NCBI RefSeq assembly: GCF_902705875.1
Contig: NZ_CACSIK010000001.1
Span: 921,993-985,992 of the forward strand
Reading direction: 5' to 3'
From: Zhongshania aliphaticivorans
GTDB lineage: Bacteria; Pseudomonadota; Gammaproteobacteria; Pseudomonadales; Spongiibacteraceae
DNA length: 64,000 bases
Shown here piece after piece: positions 1 to 8,355 of this stretch. Made by a program: the position numbers and the translations under genes. Every line of letters begins with the position of its first letter. The first letter of the stretch is position 1. The notes below the pieces were generated by a model. It did not search any database and had not been told where the DNA came from. It saw only the letters and a list, made by a program, of their open reading frames with translations.

Positions 1-8
1 GACGCATT

Positions 9-1124
9 TTGTCTAGCAAGATAGGGCCGCCATTGTGGTTGCTTGCTGAGTTAACGTATCGCTGCCCGTTACAATGTCCTTATTGTTCAAATCCACTTGA
101 ATTCGCACAAATCAAAAATGAGTTAAGTACGGAAGAGTGGCGTAGTGTATTGCAGCAGGGGCGGGCGCTTGGTGCTGCTCAGCTTGGATTTTCTGGTGGT
201 GAGCCACTATTGCGTCAAGATCTAGAAGATCTAGCTGCAGAAGCGCGTACCCTTGGTTATTACAGCAATCTTATCACCTCCGGAATGGGGTTGAGTTATG
301 AACGGGTCGCATCGTTAAAAGCCTCAGGCTTAGATCATATCCAGCTTAGCTTCCAAGACAGTGATAAAGAGCTAAATGATCAAATTGCGGGAAGTCACAA
401 GGCGTTTGATAAAAAGCTTGAGATGGCTCAGGTGGTTAAAGATTTCGATTATCCAATGGTAATCAACTTTGTGCTACATAAGCATAATATTGATCACATC
501 GAACCTATTCTTGATCTGTGTGTGAGGCTTGGTGCCGATTATGTTGAATTAGCTAACGTGCAATACTATGGCTGGGGTTTACATAATCGCGATGATTTAA
601 TGCCGTCACTGGAGCAGCTGCGTCATGCAGAGAAGGTGACGCAAAGGTATCGAGAGCAATATAAGCAAAAAATGCAGTTGATATTTGTCGTACCTGATTA
701 CTATGAAACACGTCCTAAAGGGTGCATGAATGGTTGGGGTTCTGTATTTTTAACAGTGGCGCCTGATGGTTTAGCGCTACCTTGTCACAGTGCTAGAGAT
801 CTACCCATTACTTTTCCTGATGTGAGAACGTCAACGTTAAGCGATATTTGGTATGGGTCGCCAGGTTTTAATCAGTATCGTGGAGATGCCTGGATGTCGG
901 AGCCGTGTCGAAGTTGCTCAGAAAAAGAAAAAGATTTTGGCGGTTGTCGGTGTCAAGCTTATTTACTTACCGGCGAGGCTGGAAATACAGATCCAGTATG
1001 TGATAAATCGCCGCATCATCATATTATCCAAGCGGCGGTGAGAAAAGCGCAGGTCTGCGATAAGGACGTGGTGCCACTGTTATTTAGAAATACCAAGAAT
1101 TCTCGTGATTTGGGTGTGCGCTAA
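9..1124 (+). CDS. pqqE: PqqE, PQQ biosynthesis radical SAM enzyme
   Basis: Cytoplasmic radical SAM/SPASM enzyme that, with the PqqD chaperone, crosslinks Glu and Tyr side chains of the PqqA peptide, the first step of pyrroloquinoline quinone synthesis. The radical SAM cluster motif is C19-x3-C23-x2-C26 in the family-typical stretch [17 protein letters not shown]. The C-terminal SPASM part shows CHSAR, CRSC and CRCQAY cysteines. The 371 residues are near the usual 375-385. The frame is open up to base 3 and the TTG at 9 has no visible ribosome site, so the true start may lie left of the window, where pqqA-D would be expected. A PQQ-dependent dehydrogenase lies 7 kb downstream, which fits. Confidence 0.95.
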   Translation: MSSKIGPPLWLLAELTYRCPLQCPYCSNPLEFAQIKNELSTEEWRSVLQQGRALGAAQLGFSGGEPLLRQDLEDLAAEARTLGYYSNLITSGMGLSYERVASLKASGLDHIQLSFQDSDKELNDQIAGSHKAFDKKLEMAQVVKDFDYPMVINFVLHKHNIDHIEPILDLCVRLGADYVELANVQYYGWGLHNRDDLMPSLEQLRHAEKVTQRYREQYKQKMQLIFVVPDYYETRPKGCMNGWGSVFLTVAPDGLALPCHSARDLPITFPDVRTSTLSDIWYGSPGFNQYRGDAWMSEPCRSCSEKEKDFGGCRCQAYLLTGEAGNTDPVCDKSPHHHIIQAAVRKAQVCDKDVVPLLFRNTKNSRDLGVR

Positions 1125-2148
1125 TGGTGTTAATTAGGGGGAGCAATATACTCCGTTAAGGAAAAGGGGGATATCTAGGTGTGATTTGGGGGAATGTGCC
1201 GCCGATGGAAAGTTGGGCGCGATAAAAAAATACACGTTTAATATCAATGGTAATAAATTTGATCATAGGGTTTTTAATTTATGTCGATTGGCTACGCGCA
1301 GTGTATGTGTAGCCTAATTGGTAACCGTTTGTGTTTTTTCTTGCCGTTTATCGAACTGATTCATCAATCAAATATATAGCCTAACTTAATAGAGAACCCG
1401 CTCAGCGTGGAGCTAATGGTTTATTAGTGAGGGGGTTACCTATAGCATTTTCTGGTTTTTCTCTAATAGCTCTGCAAGTTAACAGGGAATTACGCCAAAA
1501 TACTTAAAGAGAAAGGGTGGCCAAGGCTAGGTCTTTTGTTTCAAGAGCGAAGAAAGGTACCGAGGCTTTGTTTGAATGTACATGTTTATTTGGTGTCAGA
1601 TTAATCAATGGGTACACTAGCTGTCTAGCAAGTTAGGGTAATATTCATCTTGAAGGGTATTGATAGTGGCGCTCATCGACATTGGGTAGCTTTAGGTGTT
1701 AGGTAACCTAGAGTATCATTAGCGGGAGTGAAGGTATCAAGGTCTAGTATGTTGCATGGAGAATAACCTTTGGTATCTTTAAGGCCCGAATAAAATGGTA
1801 AAAATGATTACTTTGGGTGAAGTAAACGGCGTGATTTTACAGTGTTCATGTTGCTCGCTGTTTAGAATAAATGGTTGTTGTGGCCGGGCAGGTTTTACGG
1901 TTTTGCCAGTATTTCTTATCAAAGGCGAGAGTGTTCTTTAGCTCATTTTTCTGTAAGCAGAAAATCGACGCTATAAGTTTAAAATCTCCGTAATTTGGGT
2001 GAATGTCAGTTTAGTCTAGTTTGTATGACGCAACAATAAAGTAATGTTCTGAGGTACATACCATTATCGTAGGGTGGTATGTACGATAAATTATAAAAAG
2101 TAAAATATAAGAAACATAACAATAACGAGATGCATCGAGGAAGCCAAA
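1125..2148. other. 1.0-kb gene-free gap after pqqE
   Basis: No convincing gene. A 48-codon Cys-rich frame at 1795-1941 has no ribosome site or recognisable family and was not accepted. The right end holds a perfect inverted repeat (listed separately) and presumably the promoter of the FIST gene. The AT-rich composition is unlike the flanking genes. Confidence 0.5.
2054..2084. promoter_or_regulatory. Perfect 10-bp inverted repeat upstream of the FIST gene
   Basis: gtacatacca at 2054-2063 and tggtatgtac at 2075-2084 are exact inverted copies with an 11-nt spacer, 64 bp before the ATG at 2149. There is no T-run, so it is more likely an operator or an mRNA 5' hairpin than a terminator. Function is inferred only from position. 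Confidence 0.4.
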
Positions 2149-3330
2149 ATGAACGCAGTAGAGCGACAACAGTTAAATACGTATGGTCCCGCGGTAACCT
2201 ATGGTGGTTCTGATCACACTAATGCAGCGACCGCTGCGCAAGAGTTGTATCAAACCTTGGCAATGGCGAACCCTGCTTGTGTGCTCTTTTTTTGCTGCGT
2301 AGATTATGACCGCAATGAATTAAGCCGGACATTGGCAGAATTGTTTGGCGATATTCCTGTACTGGGTTGCACAACTGCAGGCGAAATTTCGCCCCTTGGT
2401 TTATCTCCGGGGTCCATTACCGGATTTTGTTTATCTGCAGATCATTTTGTGGTTGAGACGACAATATTACAGAATTTGGCGACATTTTCAGAGCAAGTTG
2501 CCTACGATACCGTTAAATCGATGCTCCATCGTTTAGAGCGTCGTGCTATAGCTCCGGTGGCGCATAATAGTTTTGCGCTTTCTTTACTTGATGGTATGTC
2601 CATCAGCGAAGAACTAGTTCTTAGTGCTTTAAATGAAGCGCTATCAGGTATACCACTAGTGGGCGGTTCAGCAGGTGATAATTTACATTTTAGAGATACT
2701 CACGTTTACTACGATAAGCAGTTTTATAGTAATGCGGCGGTGATTATTCTGGTCAATACGCTTTGTCCTTTTACTGTTTTGAGTGGCCATCATCTAGTGG
2801 CCGAAAGAGAAAAAATGGTGGTAACTAAAGCTGATCCTGAAAAACGTATCGCTCATGAATTGAATGCAGAGCCTGCTGCACTAGAGTATTGCCGCGTTAT
2901 GGATATCTCGCTTGATGAATTAAGTTCGACCTCTTACGCGCTGCATCCGCTCTCTGTGCAAGTGGGAGATAATTATTTTGCGCGTTCAGTTCAACAGGTT
3001 AATGATGATTTAAGTCTGACCTTCTTTTGTGCCATTGATACGGGTATTGTGCTAACAAAAATGCGTGACGGTGGTTTGGTTGAAGAGTTTGAAAATCGCA
3101 TGGAACAGGTTGTTTCTGAGATTGGCGAGCCACAGCTAATTATAGGTTATGATTGCATTCATCGCAGAATTGAAGCGGAAGGAAAGGGCATCTATAGTGA
3201 GTTGTCGGACCTATATCAGCGTTATAAAGTGGTGGGCTTCAACACGTATGGAGAACATAGCGATGCTATGCATGTCAATCACACATTTACCGGTGTAGTG
3301 ATTGGTGAAAGTTGTGAATTTTCGGCGTAA
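2149..3330 (+). CDS. nosP: FIST-domain protein, NosP-like sensor
   Basis: Cytoplasmic sensor with an N-terminal FIST domain (roughly residues 30-230, including GCTTAGEISPLG near residues 74-85) and a C-terminal FIST_C domain (about 235-380). The 393-residue length is typical. In Pseudomonas aeruginosa the same pair, FIST protein (PA1975, NosP, a nitric-oxide-binding hemoprotein) followed by hybrid kinase PA1976 (NahK/ErcS'), lies in the pqq-exa region. The order here is the same, with 36 bp to the kinase, so the two are probably co-transcribed and this protein probably controls the kinase. The NosP assignment rests on synteny and domain type; I cannot assign the heme ligand from sequence. Confidence 0.8.
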   Translation: MNAVERQQLNTYGPAVTYGGSDHTNAATAAQELYQTLAMANPACVLFFCCVDYDRNELSRTLAELFGDIPVLGCTTAGEISPLGLSPGSITGFCLSADHFVVETTILQNLATFSEQVAYDTVKSMLHRLERRAIAPVAHNSFALSLLDGMSISEELVLSALNEALSGIPLVGGSAGDNLHFRDTHVYYDKQFYSNAAVIILVNTLCPFTVLSGHHLVAEREKMVVTKADPEKRIAHELNAEPAALEYCRVMDISLDELSSTSYALHPLSVQVGDNYFARSVQQVNDDLSLTFFCAIDTGIVLTKMRDGGLVEEFENRMEQVVSEIGEPQLIIGYDCIHRRIEAEGKGIYSELSDLYQRYKVVGFNTYGEHSDAMHVNHTFTGVVIGESCEFSA

Positions 3331-3366
3331 TAGCGCGACTAAGCTATTAGTGAAAGAGTACGTGGC

Positions 3367-5628
3367 ATGACAAGTAATACGGCGAAGAAAGAAGACCTAA
3401 ACAGTGTGCTGGAAGCATTGCGCTATGAAAATGAGAAATTAAAAAAAACCAATCAAGTACTTATTGAAAGGGTTGAGCAAGGGTGGGCTAACCACGGTGA
3501 CGCCTATCGCTCATTTCAAAATGCTGCCTTACTTGCCGACAAAGTTAAAGACCGAACAATTAAGCTGCGCCGTACTTTATATAAACTCGAAGAAGCCAAT
3601 CAAAGTCTAACCGAAACTCGTTTGGAGTCAGCCCATTCTCAGCAGCGCTTACTGGATACGATAGAGAGTATCTCGGATGCCCTCGTGCTGTTTGATAAGA
3701 ATCGACGGCTCGTATTAGCGAATAGCCATTTTTATGAATTTTGGCGTCATACCGATGCAAAAATAGAGGTCGGAGTGACCAGCTTTAAAGACCTAACGCC
3801 GATGGCCTTGGAACATGGTATTTACGATCCAGAAGGTAAGCCTTTTGAGAAATTAGTGCAACGTGGTGATATCTTTAGAGATACTGTGATTAGGCTTAGT
3901 GATGGGCGATGGTTACAGATCTCCGAGCGACCAACGGCCGATGATGGCTTGGTTGTCGCATACAGTGATATCACTCAAGTAAAAGAAAGTGAAATTGCTC
4001 GGCAGGAAAAAGTCCTAGCTGAACAGAATAGAATTCTTCAATCACTGATAGCCAACTTACCGCTTGGGGTTGTTTTGGTGAATGGAGAGCGCAATGTGGA
4101 AGCGTGGAATGATCGATTTACTAAGCTAGCAGGGTTGGATTCAGAAAGTGTATGTCGTGGCGCTGACTTTGATGCGTTATTTGTGGATTCTCAATTACAA
4201 AGTTTTAAATATTCTTCAGATGTCGCTGTTAGTCGTGGTCAGCGTGCTTTGTTTGAAACGGAGCAATTGCTTGAAGACGGGCGCGTCATTGCCATTAAGA
4301 GTCATTTAATTCCCAGTGGTGGAAATGTAAATACCTATCAAGATGTTACGGAACAGAGAAGAACAGCCGAGGCGCTTAAAAATGCCTACAAACATATGGA
4401 GCAGCGTGTTCACGAACGTACTGTTGAACTGTCGGAATTAAACCGTCAATTGCGTGTTGAGATAGAGGAGAGAGCTCAAGTTGAGCAATCCTTACTTGAG
4501 GCTAAGCGCGAAGCAGAAGACGCCAATGTTTCAAAGACGAAGTTTATGACCGCTGCTAGTCATGACTTGTTACAACCTTTAAATGCCGCTCGTCTGTTTG
4601 CCACTGCGTTAATGGACTATGATCTACCTGATAGTATGGTTCAGTTGGTGAATTCATTAAGTTACTCATTGAGCGATGTTGAATCTTTGCTAGGTACTCT
4701 CGTTGATATTTCTAAATTAGAAGCCGGTATAGTTGAGCCAATATTAGATTATTTTCCTGTTAATGAATTAATGAATAATTTAGCAAACGAGTTTGAGCAG
4801 CAAGCAACAAGAGCGGGTTTAACTTTTAGCTTTGTGCCTTGTAATATTTCCGTGTTTTCTGACAGTCAGCTACTTGCAAGAATTTTACGTAATTTCTTAA
4901 GTAATGCCATTCGTTACACCAATGAGGGACAAATACTCTTGGGCTGTCGCCGTCGTAAAGACTATCTTGAAATACAGGTGTGGGACACTGGCGTCGGTGT
5001 GCCTGATGATCAGCTTGAGGAAATATTTCTTGAGTTTAAACGTGTTAATGCCAAGAAACAGCGTGAAGATAAAGGCTTGGGGCTGGGCTTGGCTATTGTT
5101 GAAAAACTATCGGCGGTACTAAATCATGATATCAAGCTACGGTCTAAGCTTGGTAAGGGGTCGGTATTCTCAGTTTGCGTGCCTTACGCGGGTGAGACAG
5201 AGTATATACATATCGAGGAAGAAGAGAGGCTGGAGCCGACCCACGATCCGCTAGCAGGAAAACGGATTTTGGTTGTGGATAACGACTGGTCTATCTGCGA
5301 AGGAATGTCGCTCGTACTGGAAAATTGGGGTTGTGAGGTAGTTAGTGCGCAAACCTTGGATGATCTCCATGATAATCAAGATCTATTAACTCCAGCGCCA
5401 GATGCATTGATACTCGATTATCATCTTGATGACGATACGACAGGGTTAGAAGCGGAATTAATTATTCGAGAAAAATTGTTTAGATCTTTGCCTAGCGTAA
5501 TGATTACCGCTAATTATAGTAATGAATTACGTCAGCAAGTTAAAAAGCTTGGCTTTCATCTATTGAATAAGCCCATTAAGCCATTAAAGTTAAAGTCGAT
5601 CTTGGTTTATCTATTGTCAGAAAAATAA
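3367..5628 (+). CDS. nahK: PAS-containing hybrid histidine kinase, NahK/ErcS' type
   Basis: Soluble hybrid sensor kinase of 753 residues with no membrane segment. Order: N-terminal coiled coil (about 1-95), two PAS-like domains (about 95-205 and 220-335), a second coiled coil (335-390), HisKA with phospho-acceptor H399 in TAASHDLLQPLNAARLF, HATPase with N-box NFLSNAIRYTNEG, G1 DTGVGVP and G2 GLGLGLAIV, and a C-terminal receiver (about 637-750) with acceptor Asp in LILDYHL. Same architecture as P. aeruginosa NahK/ErcS', which acts in biofilm/HptB signalling and in control of ethanol oxidation. The FIST gene lies directly upstream and a LuxR-type regulator converges from the right. Confidence 0.85.
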   Translation: MTSNTAKKEDLNSVLEALRYENEKLKKTNQVLIERVEQGWANHGDAYRSFQNAALLADKVKDRTIKLRRTLYKLEEANQSLTETRLESAHSQQRLLDTIESISDALVLFDKNRRLVLANSHFYEFWRHTDAKIEVGVTSFKDLTPMALEHGIYDPEGKPFEKLVQRGDIFRDTVIRLSDGRWLQISERPTADDGLVVAYSDITQVKESEIARQEKVLAEQNRILQSLIANLPLGVVLVNGERNVEAWNDRFTKLAGLDSESVCRGADFDALFVDSQLQSFKYSSDVAVSRGQRALFETEQLLEDGRVIAIKSHLIPSGGNVNTYQDVTEQRRTAEALKNAYKHMEQRVHERTVELSELNRQLRVEIEERAQVEQSLLEAKREAEDANVSKTKFMTAASHDLLQPLNAARLFATALMDYDLPDSMVQLVNSLSYSLSDVESLLGTLVDISKLEAGIVEPILDYFPVNELMNNLANEFEQQATRAGLTFSFVPCNISVFSDSQLLARILRNFLSNAIRYTNEGQILLGCRRRKDYLEIQVWDTGVGVPDDQLEEIFLEFKRVNAKKQREDKGLGLGLAIVEKLSAVLNHDIKLRSKLGKGSVFSVCVPYAGETEYIHIEEEERLEPTHDPLAGKRILVVDNDWSICEGMSLVLENWGCEVVSAQTLDDLHDNQDLLTPAPDALILDYHLDDDTTGLEAELIIREKLFRSLPSVMITANYSNELRQQVKKLGFHLLNKPIKPLKLKSILVYLLSEK

Positions 5629-5642
5629 CAAGAGTATGACTT

Positions 5643-6320
5643 TTAAGCACTATGTGAACGATGTAAATAGTGGTCGAAATCTATAGTAGACGCACAGAGT
5701 ACCGCTTTCATGCGATTTTGCACTTTTAATTTTCGTAATATCGCTGAGACGTGTGCTTTAACTGTTGTTTCTGCGATGCTTAATTCGTAGCCGATCTGTT
5801 TATTGGATTCACCTTTCGCCATGCGTTCAAATACTAATAATTGTCGACGAGTGAGTGAAGAGATAATTTCGGTTGGTATGCCGGTGTTGTCTTGTCTACG
5901 GGTATAGGTGTTTTCACTGCTGCGGCGAATAATATCCGGCGGAAGAAACGCTTGTCCGTCGAGGATCTGCTCAATGGCGGCAATAATTTTTTCGCGAGGC
6001 ATTGATTTGGTTATAAACCCTACCGCGCCATAAGTCATTGATTGTAAAACGACATTTTTATCTTCTTCGGCTGACAAAATAACCACAGGTACATCTGGGT
6101 AGGTACTGCGAAGGTTAACAATGCCATTTAAACCATCCATTCCTGGCATATTAAGGTCGAGTAGCACCAAGTCAACATCGGGGTTTTCGCCGATATAGGT
6201 CAAACTTTCATCGAGTGATGCAGTTTCGGCAATGAGTGAGTCGGTGAAGCGTTGCTGTGTGGCGTTGCGAATGGCTTCCCGAAACAAAGGGTGATCATCG
6301 GCGATAATTATATGAATCAT
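5643..6320 (-). CDS. erbR: LuxR/NarL-family response regulator, ErbR/AgmR-like
   Basis: Two-domain response regulator of 225 residues. The receiver has the acidic pair D8-D9, phospho-acceptor D55 ([13 protein letters not shown]) and conserved Lys in GFITKSMP. The C-terminal GerE/LuxR helix-turn-helix is [20 protein letters not shown] onward. It converges on the hybrid kinase gene with only 14 bp between stop codons. ErbR/AgmR of Pseudomonas is encoded in the same neighbourhood and activates quinoprotein ethanol dehydrogenase and pqq genes, so this is the likely activator of the dehydrogenase at 8356-10209. The symbol is based on context and family. Confidence 0.8.
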   Translation of the reverse strand: MIHIIIADDHPLFREAIRNATQQRFTDSLIAETASLDESLTYIGENPDVDLVLLDLNMPGMDGLNGIVNLRSTYPDVPVVILSAEEDKNVVLQSMTYGAVGFITKSMPREKIIAAIEQILDGQAFLPPDIIRRSSENTYTRRQDNTGIPTEIISSLTRRQLLVFERMAKGESNKQIGYELSIAETTVKAHVSAILRKLKVQNRMKAVLCASTIDFDHYLHRSHSA

Positions 6321-6965
6321 GGTTTCTATGCCTCGAGCAGAGATAGAATATTTATCGTTATGGGTAGATGTTTAATATACCGCAATGGTGACACTCTGAG
6401 TAGAATGAAGTCCAGTGATGTGTTCGTCAAATAATGAAAATGAATGAGCTACTCGCGATATGATCCGCGGGCACTGTTGTAATCTGTTTAGTGTTGTATT
6501 GTGTTTGTTGTGTATCATTTTTTTATAAACACTGTCGCAGATTTATAGATGTTAGTTTTATGGATAACATTTGGACAAGCGCGTTTTTTTTATTGGGCTA
6601 TGTTAACTGTCATATGTACTGTTAGTTAGTTGTACTAGGCAGTATCCCGAATAATGCGAGCTATGCTAACTCTCTGTGATATAGATTGATATATGCAATA
6701 AGTCGTAGTGATTTACTACTAAAGTATATATTGCTTCCTAGCTTACAGGGGGGTAATGTCCGAGCATCTGGAAAAGTCGATGCTGGTATTTAAGCTCTTA
6801 TGGGTATTTTAAAGCAAGCCTCTATATTTTTAATATCTGTTCGATAGCATTCTGTAAAAGTAGTGATGGAGCCCTACTAACGTAGTATATATATTGTTAT
6901 TGAATAGATTAGAGTTAACGATATTTTAATAATAGTTATCTTGTATAAGCTCTGAGGTTTTTACG
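6321..6965. other. 645-bp divergent intergenic region between two LuxR-type regulators
   Basis: AT-rich stretch between the start of the ErbR-like gene (leftward) and that of the second regulator (rightward). It must hold promoters for both. I see no gene, terminator or clear palindrome that I can defend. Confidence 0.4.
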
Positions 6966-7634
6966 ATGAAGATCATTATTGCAGATGGTCATCGATTAGT
7001 AGGGAAAAGTGTATCTTGTTTGCTGAGGAGCATGCTGCCGAGTATTGATGTTGAAACGGCGAATAGTGGAGCGGAGGCAATGCATTTGTATGCGGCACAT
7101 TCCCCCGACGCACTGATTACTGAGTTATTGCTTCCAGACTATTCTGGACTTGAGTTATGCCGAAGGGTTCGTCAGCGTTGGAGAAAAGCGAATATTATTT
7201 TTCTTTCCGGGATGGACGATGTCTCCATGATAAAGCAAGCGTTAAGTGTGGGGGCTAATGGGTTTATATCAAAAAATTGTGCTCCTGAAGAACTTTTGTC
7301 TGCCATAGAGGAAACGACATCAGGTAACGTATACCTTGAGCATAATGTCGCGATGCAGTTAGCTATGGGGCAGCTGGATACTGTGGATGCCCGGCTTGCT
7401 GAAATGACTCAGCGTGAAGTTGAGATATTAATTTTGATTGCGCGTGGAGAGTCTAATCAGTGTGTCGCTAAGCGATTAAGTATTAGTGTGAAAACGGTTT
7501 CAAATCATATTTCAGCGTTAAAAGGGAAGTTAGAAATTTCTTCGTCACTCGAGTTGTTACATTTTGCTGTTGATTCTGGATTGGTGCGCTATGGAGTGAG
7601 AGGCAGTGCTGGAACTGCCTCAGCTTTTGGTTAA
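6966..7634 (+). CDS. LuxR-family regulator with degenerate receiver domain
   Basis: 222 residues with the fold signature of NarL/ErbR regulators: an N-terminal receiver and a C-terminal LuxR helix-turn-helix (REVEILILIARGESNQCVAK onward). The receiver has lost key residues. The acidic pair is D7-G8 instead of Asp-Asp, and the phospho-acceptor position reads ITELLLPDYSG, with E53 where paralogs have [11 protein letters not shown]. The switch Ser (FLSG) and conserved Lys (FISKN) remain. Glu is a classical phosphomimetic, so it may be constitutively active or controlled without phosphorylation. Its place between the ErbR-like gene and the dehydrogenase suggests it is the local ExaE/EraR counterpart, but that is inference. 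Confidence 0.8.
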   Translation: MKIIIADGHRLVGKSVSCLLRSMLPSIDVETANSGAEAMHLYAAHSPDALITELLLPDYSGLELCRRVRQRWRKANIIFLSGMDDVSMIKQALSVGANGFISKNCAPEELLSAIEETTSGNVYLEHNVAMQLAMGQLDTVDARLAEMTQREVEILILIARGESNQCVAKRLSISVKTVSNHISALKGKLEISSSLELLHFAVDSGLVRYGVRGSAGTASAFG

Positions 7635-7645
7635 ATTTTATCTTG

Positions 7646-8296
7646 TTACCAGTCAAATGGGCAGCCATTACAATCTTCCATGTACGTGCCAACAAATGTT
7701 GCGTAATGGATGCGGGTCTCTCTTAAATCTGCCTCTGATAAGTTGGCACCACCGAACTTAGCTTCTTGTAGATTGGAGCCTATAAGAATAGCTCCTTCAA
7801 GATTAGCTTTTGGTAACCACGCTATTTCAAAACTCGTATAAGAAAGGTTTGTGTTTTTCAGAGTGGCTCCTGAAAAACGAGAAAAATCGAAATTAGCGCC
7901 TGTCAGGTTTGAGCCGTTAAAATTCGCTCCTTGGGCAAAAACGTATTGTCCGGTCGTACCCTGTAGCTCTGCATTTCTCACCTTGGCCCCACGTAGGTCG
8001 GCACGATATAAGTTTGTGCGGTAAGCGACAACTTTATCTAGCGTAGCTTTGTTTAGATTTGCTGCGCGCAAGTTGGTGTGGCTTAAATTGGCGCCGGTTA
8101 AATCTGCACTACTCAAATTAATTGATCGTAGGTCTAAATTGGATAGGTCAGCGCCTTTAAGGTCTGCTCCTATGCATGTTGAATGCTGCTCAAGCTTACA
8201 CCCATTGAATTCAGGTATCTTAACATCTGCTAGATAGTCTTCTGCGATAGTAGGAGACATCGACGCTAGCAAAGCTAGGCTTATTATTGTCTTCAT
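7646..8296 (-). CDS. Secreted pentapeptide-repeat protein
   Basis: 216 residues from the ATG at 8296, which follows an AGAGGT ribosome site; a longer frame reaches 8344 but would place 16 residues before the signal peptide. Residues 1-18 (MKTIISLALLASMSPTIA) form a cleavable signal peptide, so the protein is periplasmic. The rest is mostly A(D/N)LXX-type pentapeptide repeats, predicting a right-handed quadrilateral beta-helix, ending in a Cys-containing tail (EDCNGCPFDW). It lies downstream of the quinoprotein dehydrogenase on the same strand behind a perfect hairpin, so it is likely part of the same transcript. The biochemical role is unknown; a scaffold or partner of the dehydrogenase is a guess. 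Confidence 0.8.
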   Translation of the reverse strand: MKTIISLALLASMSPTIAEDYLADVKIPEFNGCKLEQHSTCIGADLKGADLSNLDLRSINLSSADLTGANLSHTNLRAANLNKATLDKVVAYRTNLYRADLRGAKVRNAELQGTTGQYVFAQGANFNGSNLTGANFDFSRFSGATLKNTNLSYTSFEIAWLPKANLEGAILIGSNLQEAKFGGANLSEADLRETRIHYATFVGTYMEDCNGCPFDW

Positions 8297-8314
8297 GATA
8301 ATACCTCTAAGGAG

Positions 8315-8345
8315 AATGGAGCTGTCACAACGTGACAGCTCCATT
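8315..8345 (-). other. Perfect 14-bp hairpin between dehydrogenase and pentapeptide genes
   Basis: aatggagctgtcac (8315-8328) and gtgacagctccatt (8332-8345) pair exactly around a 3-nt loop, 11 nt beyond the dehydrogenase stop and 18 nt before the next start. No T-run follows on the minus strand, so it is probably not a full intrinsic terminator. It could stabilise the upstream message or reduce readthrough into the pentapeptide gene. Confidence 0.55.
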
Positions 8346-8355
8346 GCTTGCTAAG

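Noticed and set aside
1795..1941. 48-codon Cys-rich frame in the gap after pqqE
   Set aside because: No ribosome site, no signal peptide and no family I recognise; the CxCC pattern alone is not enough.
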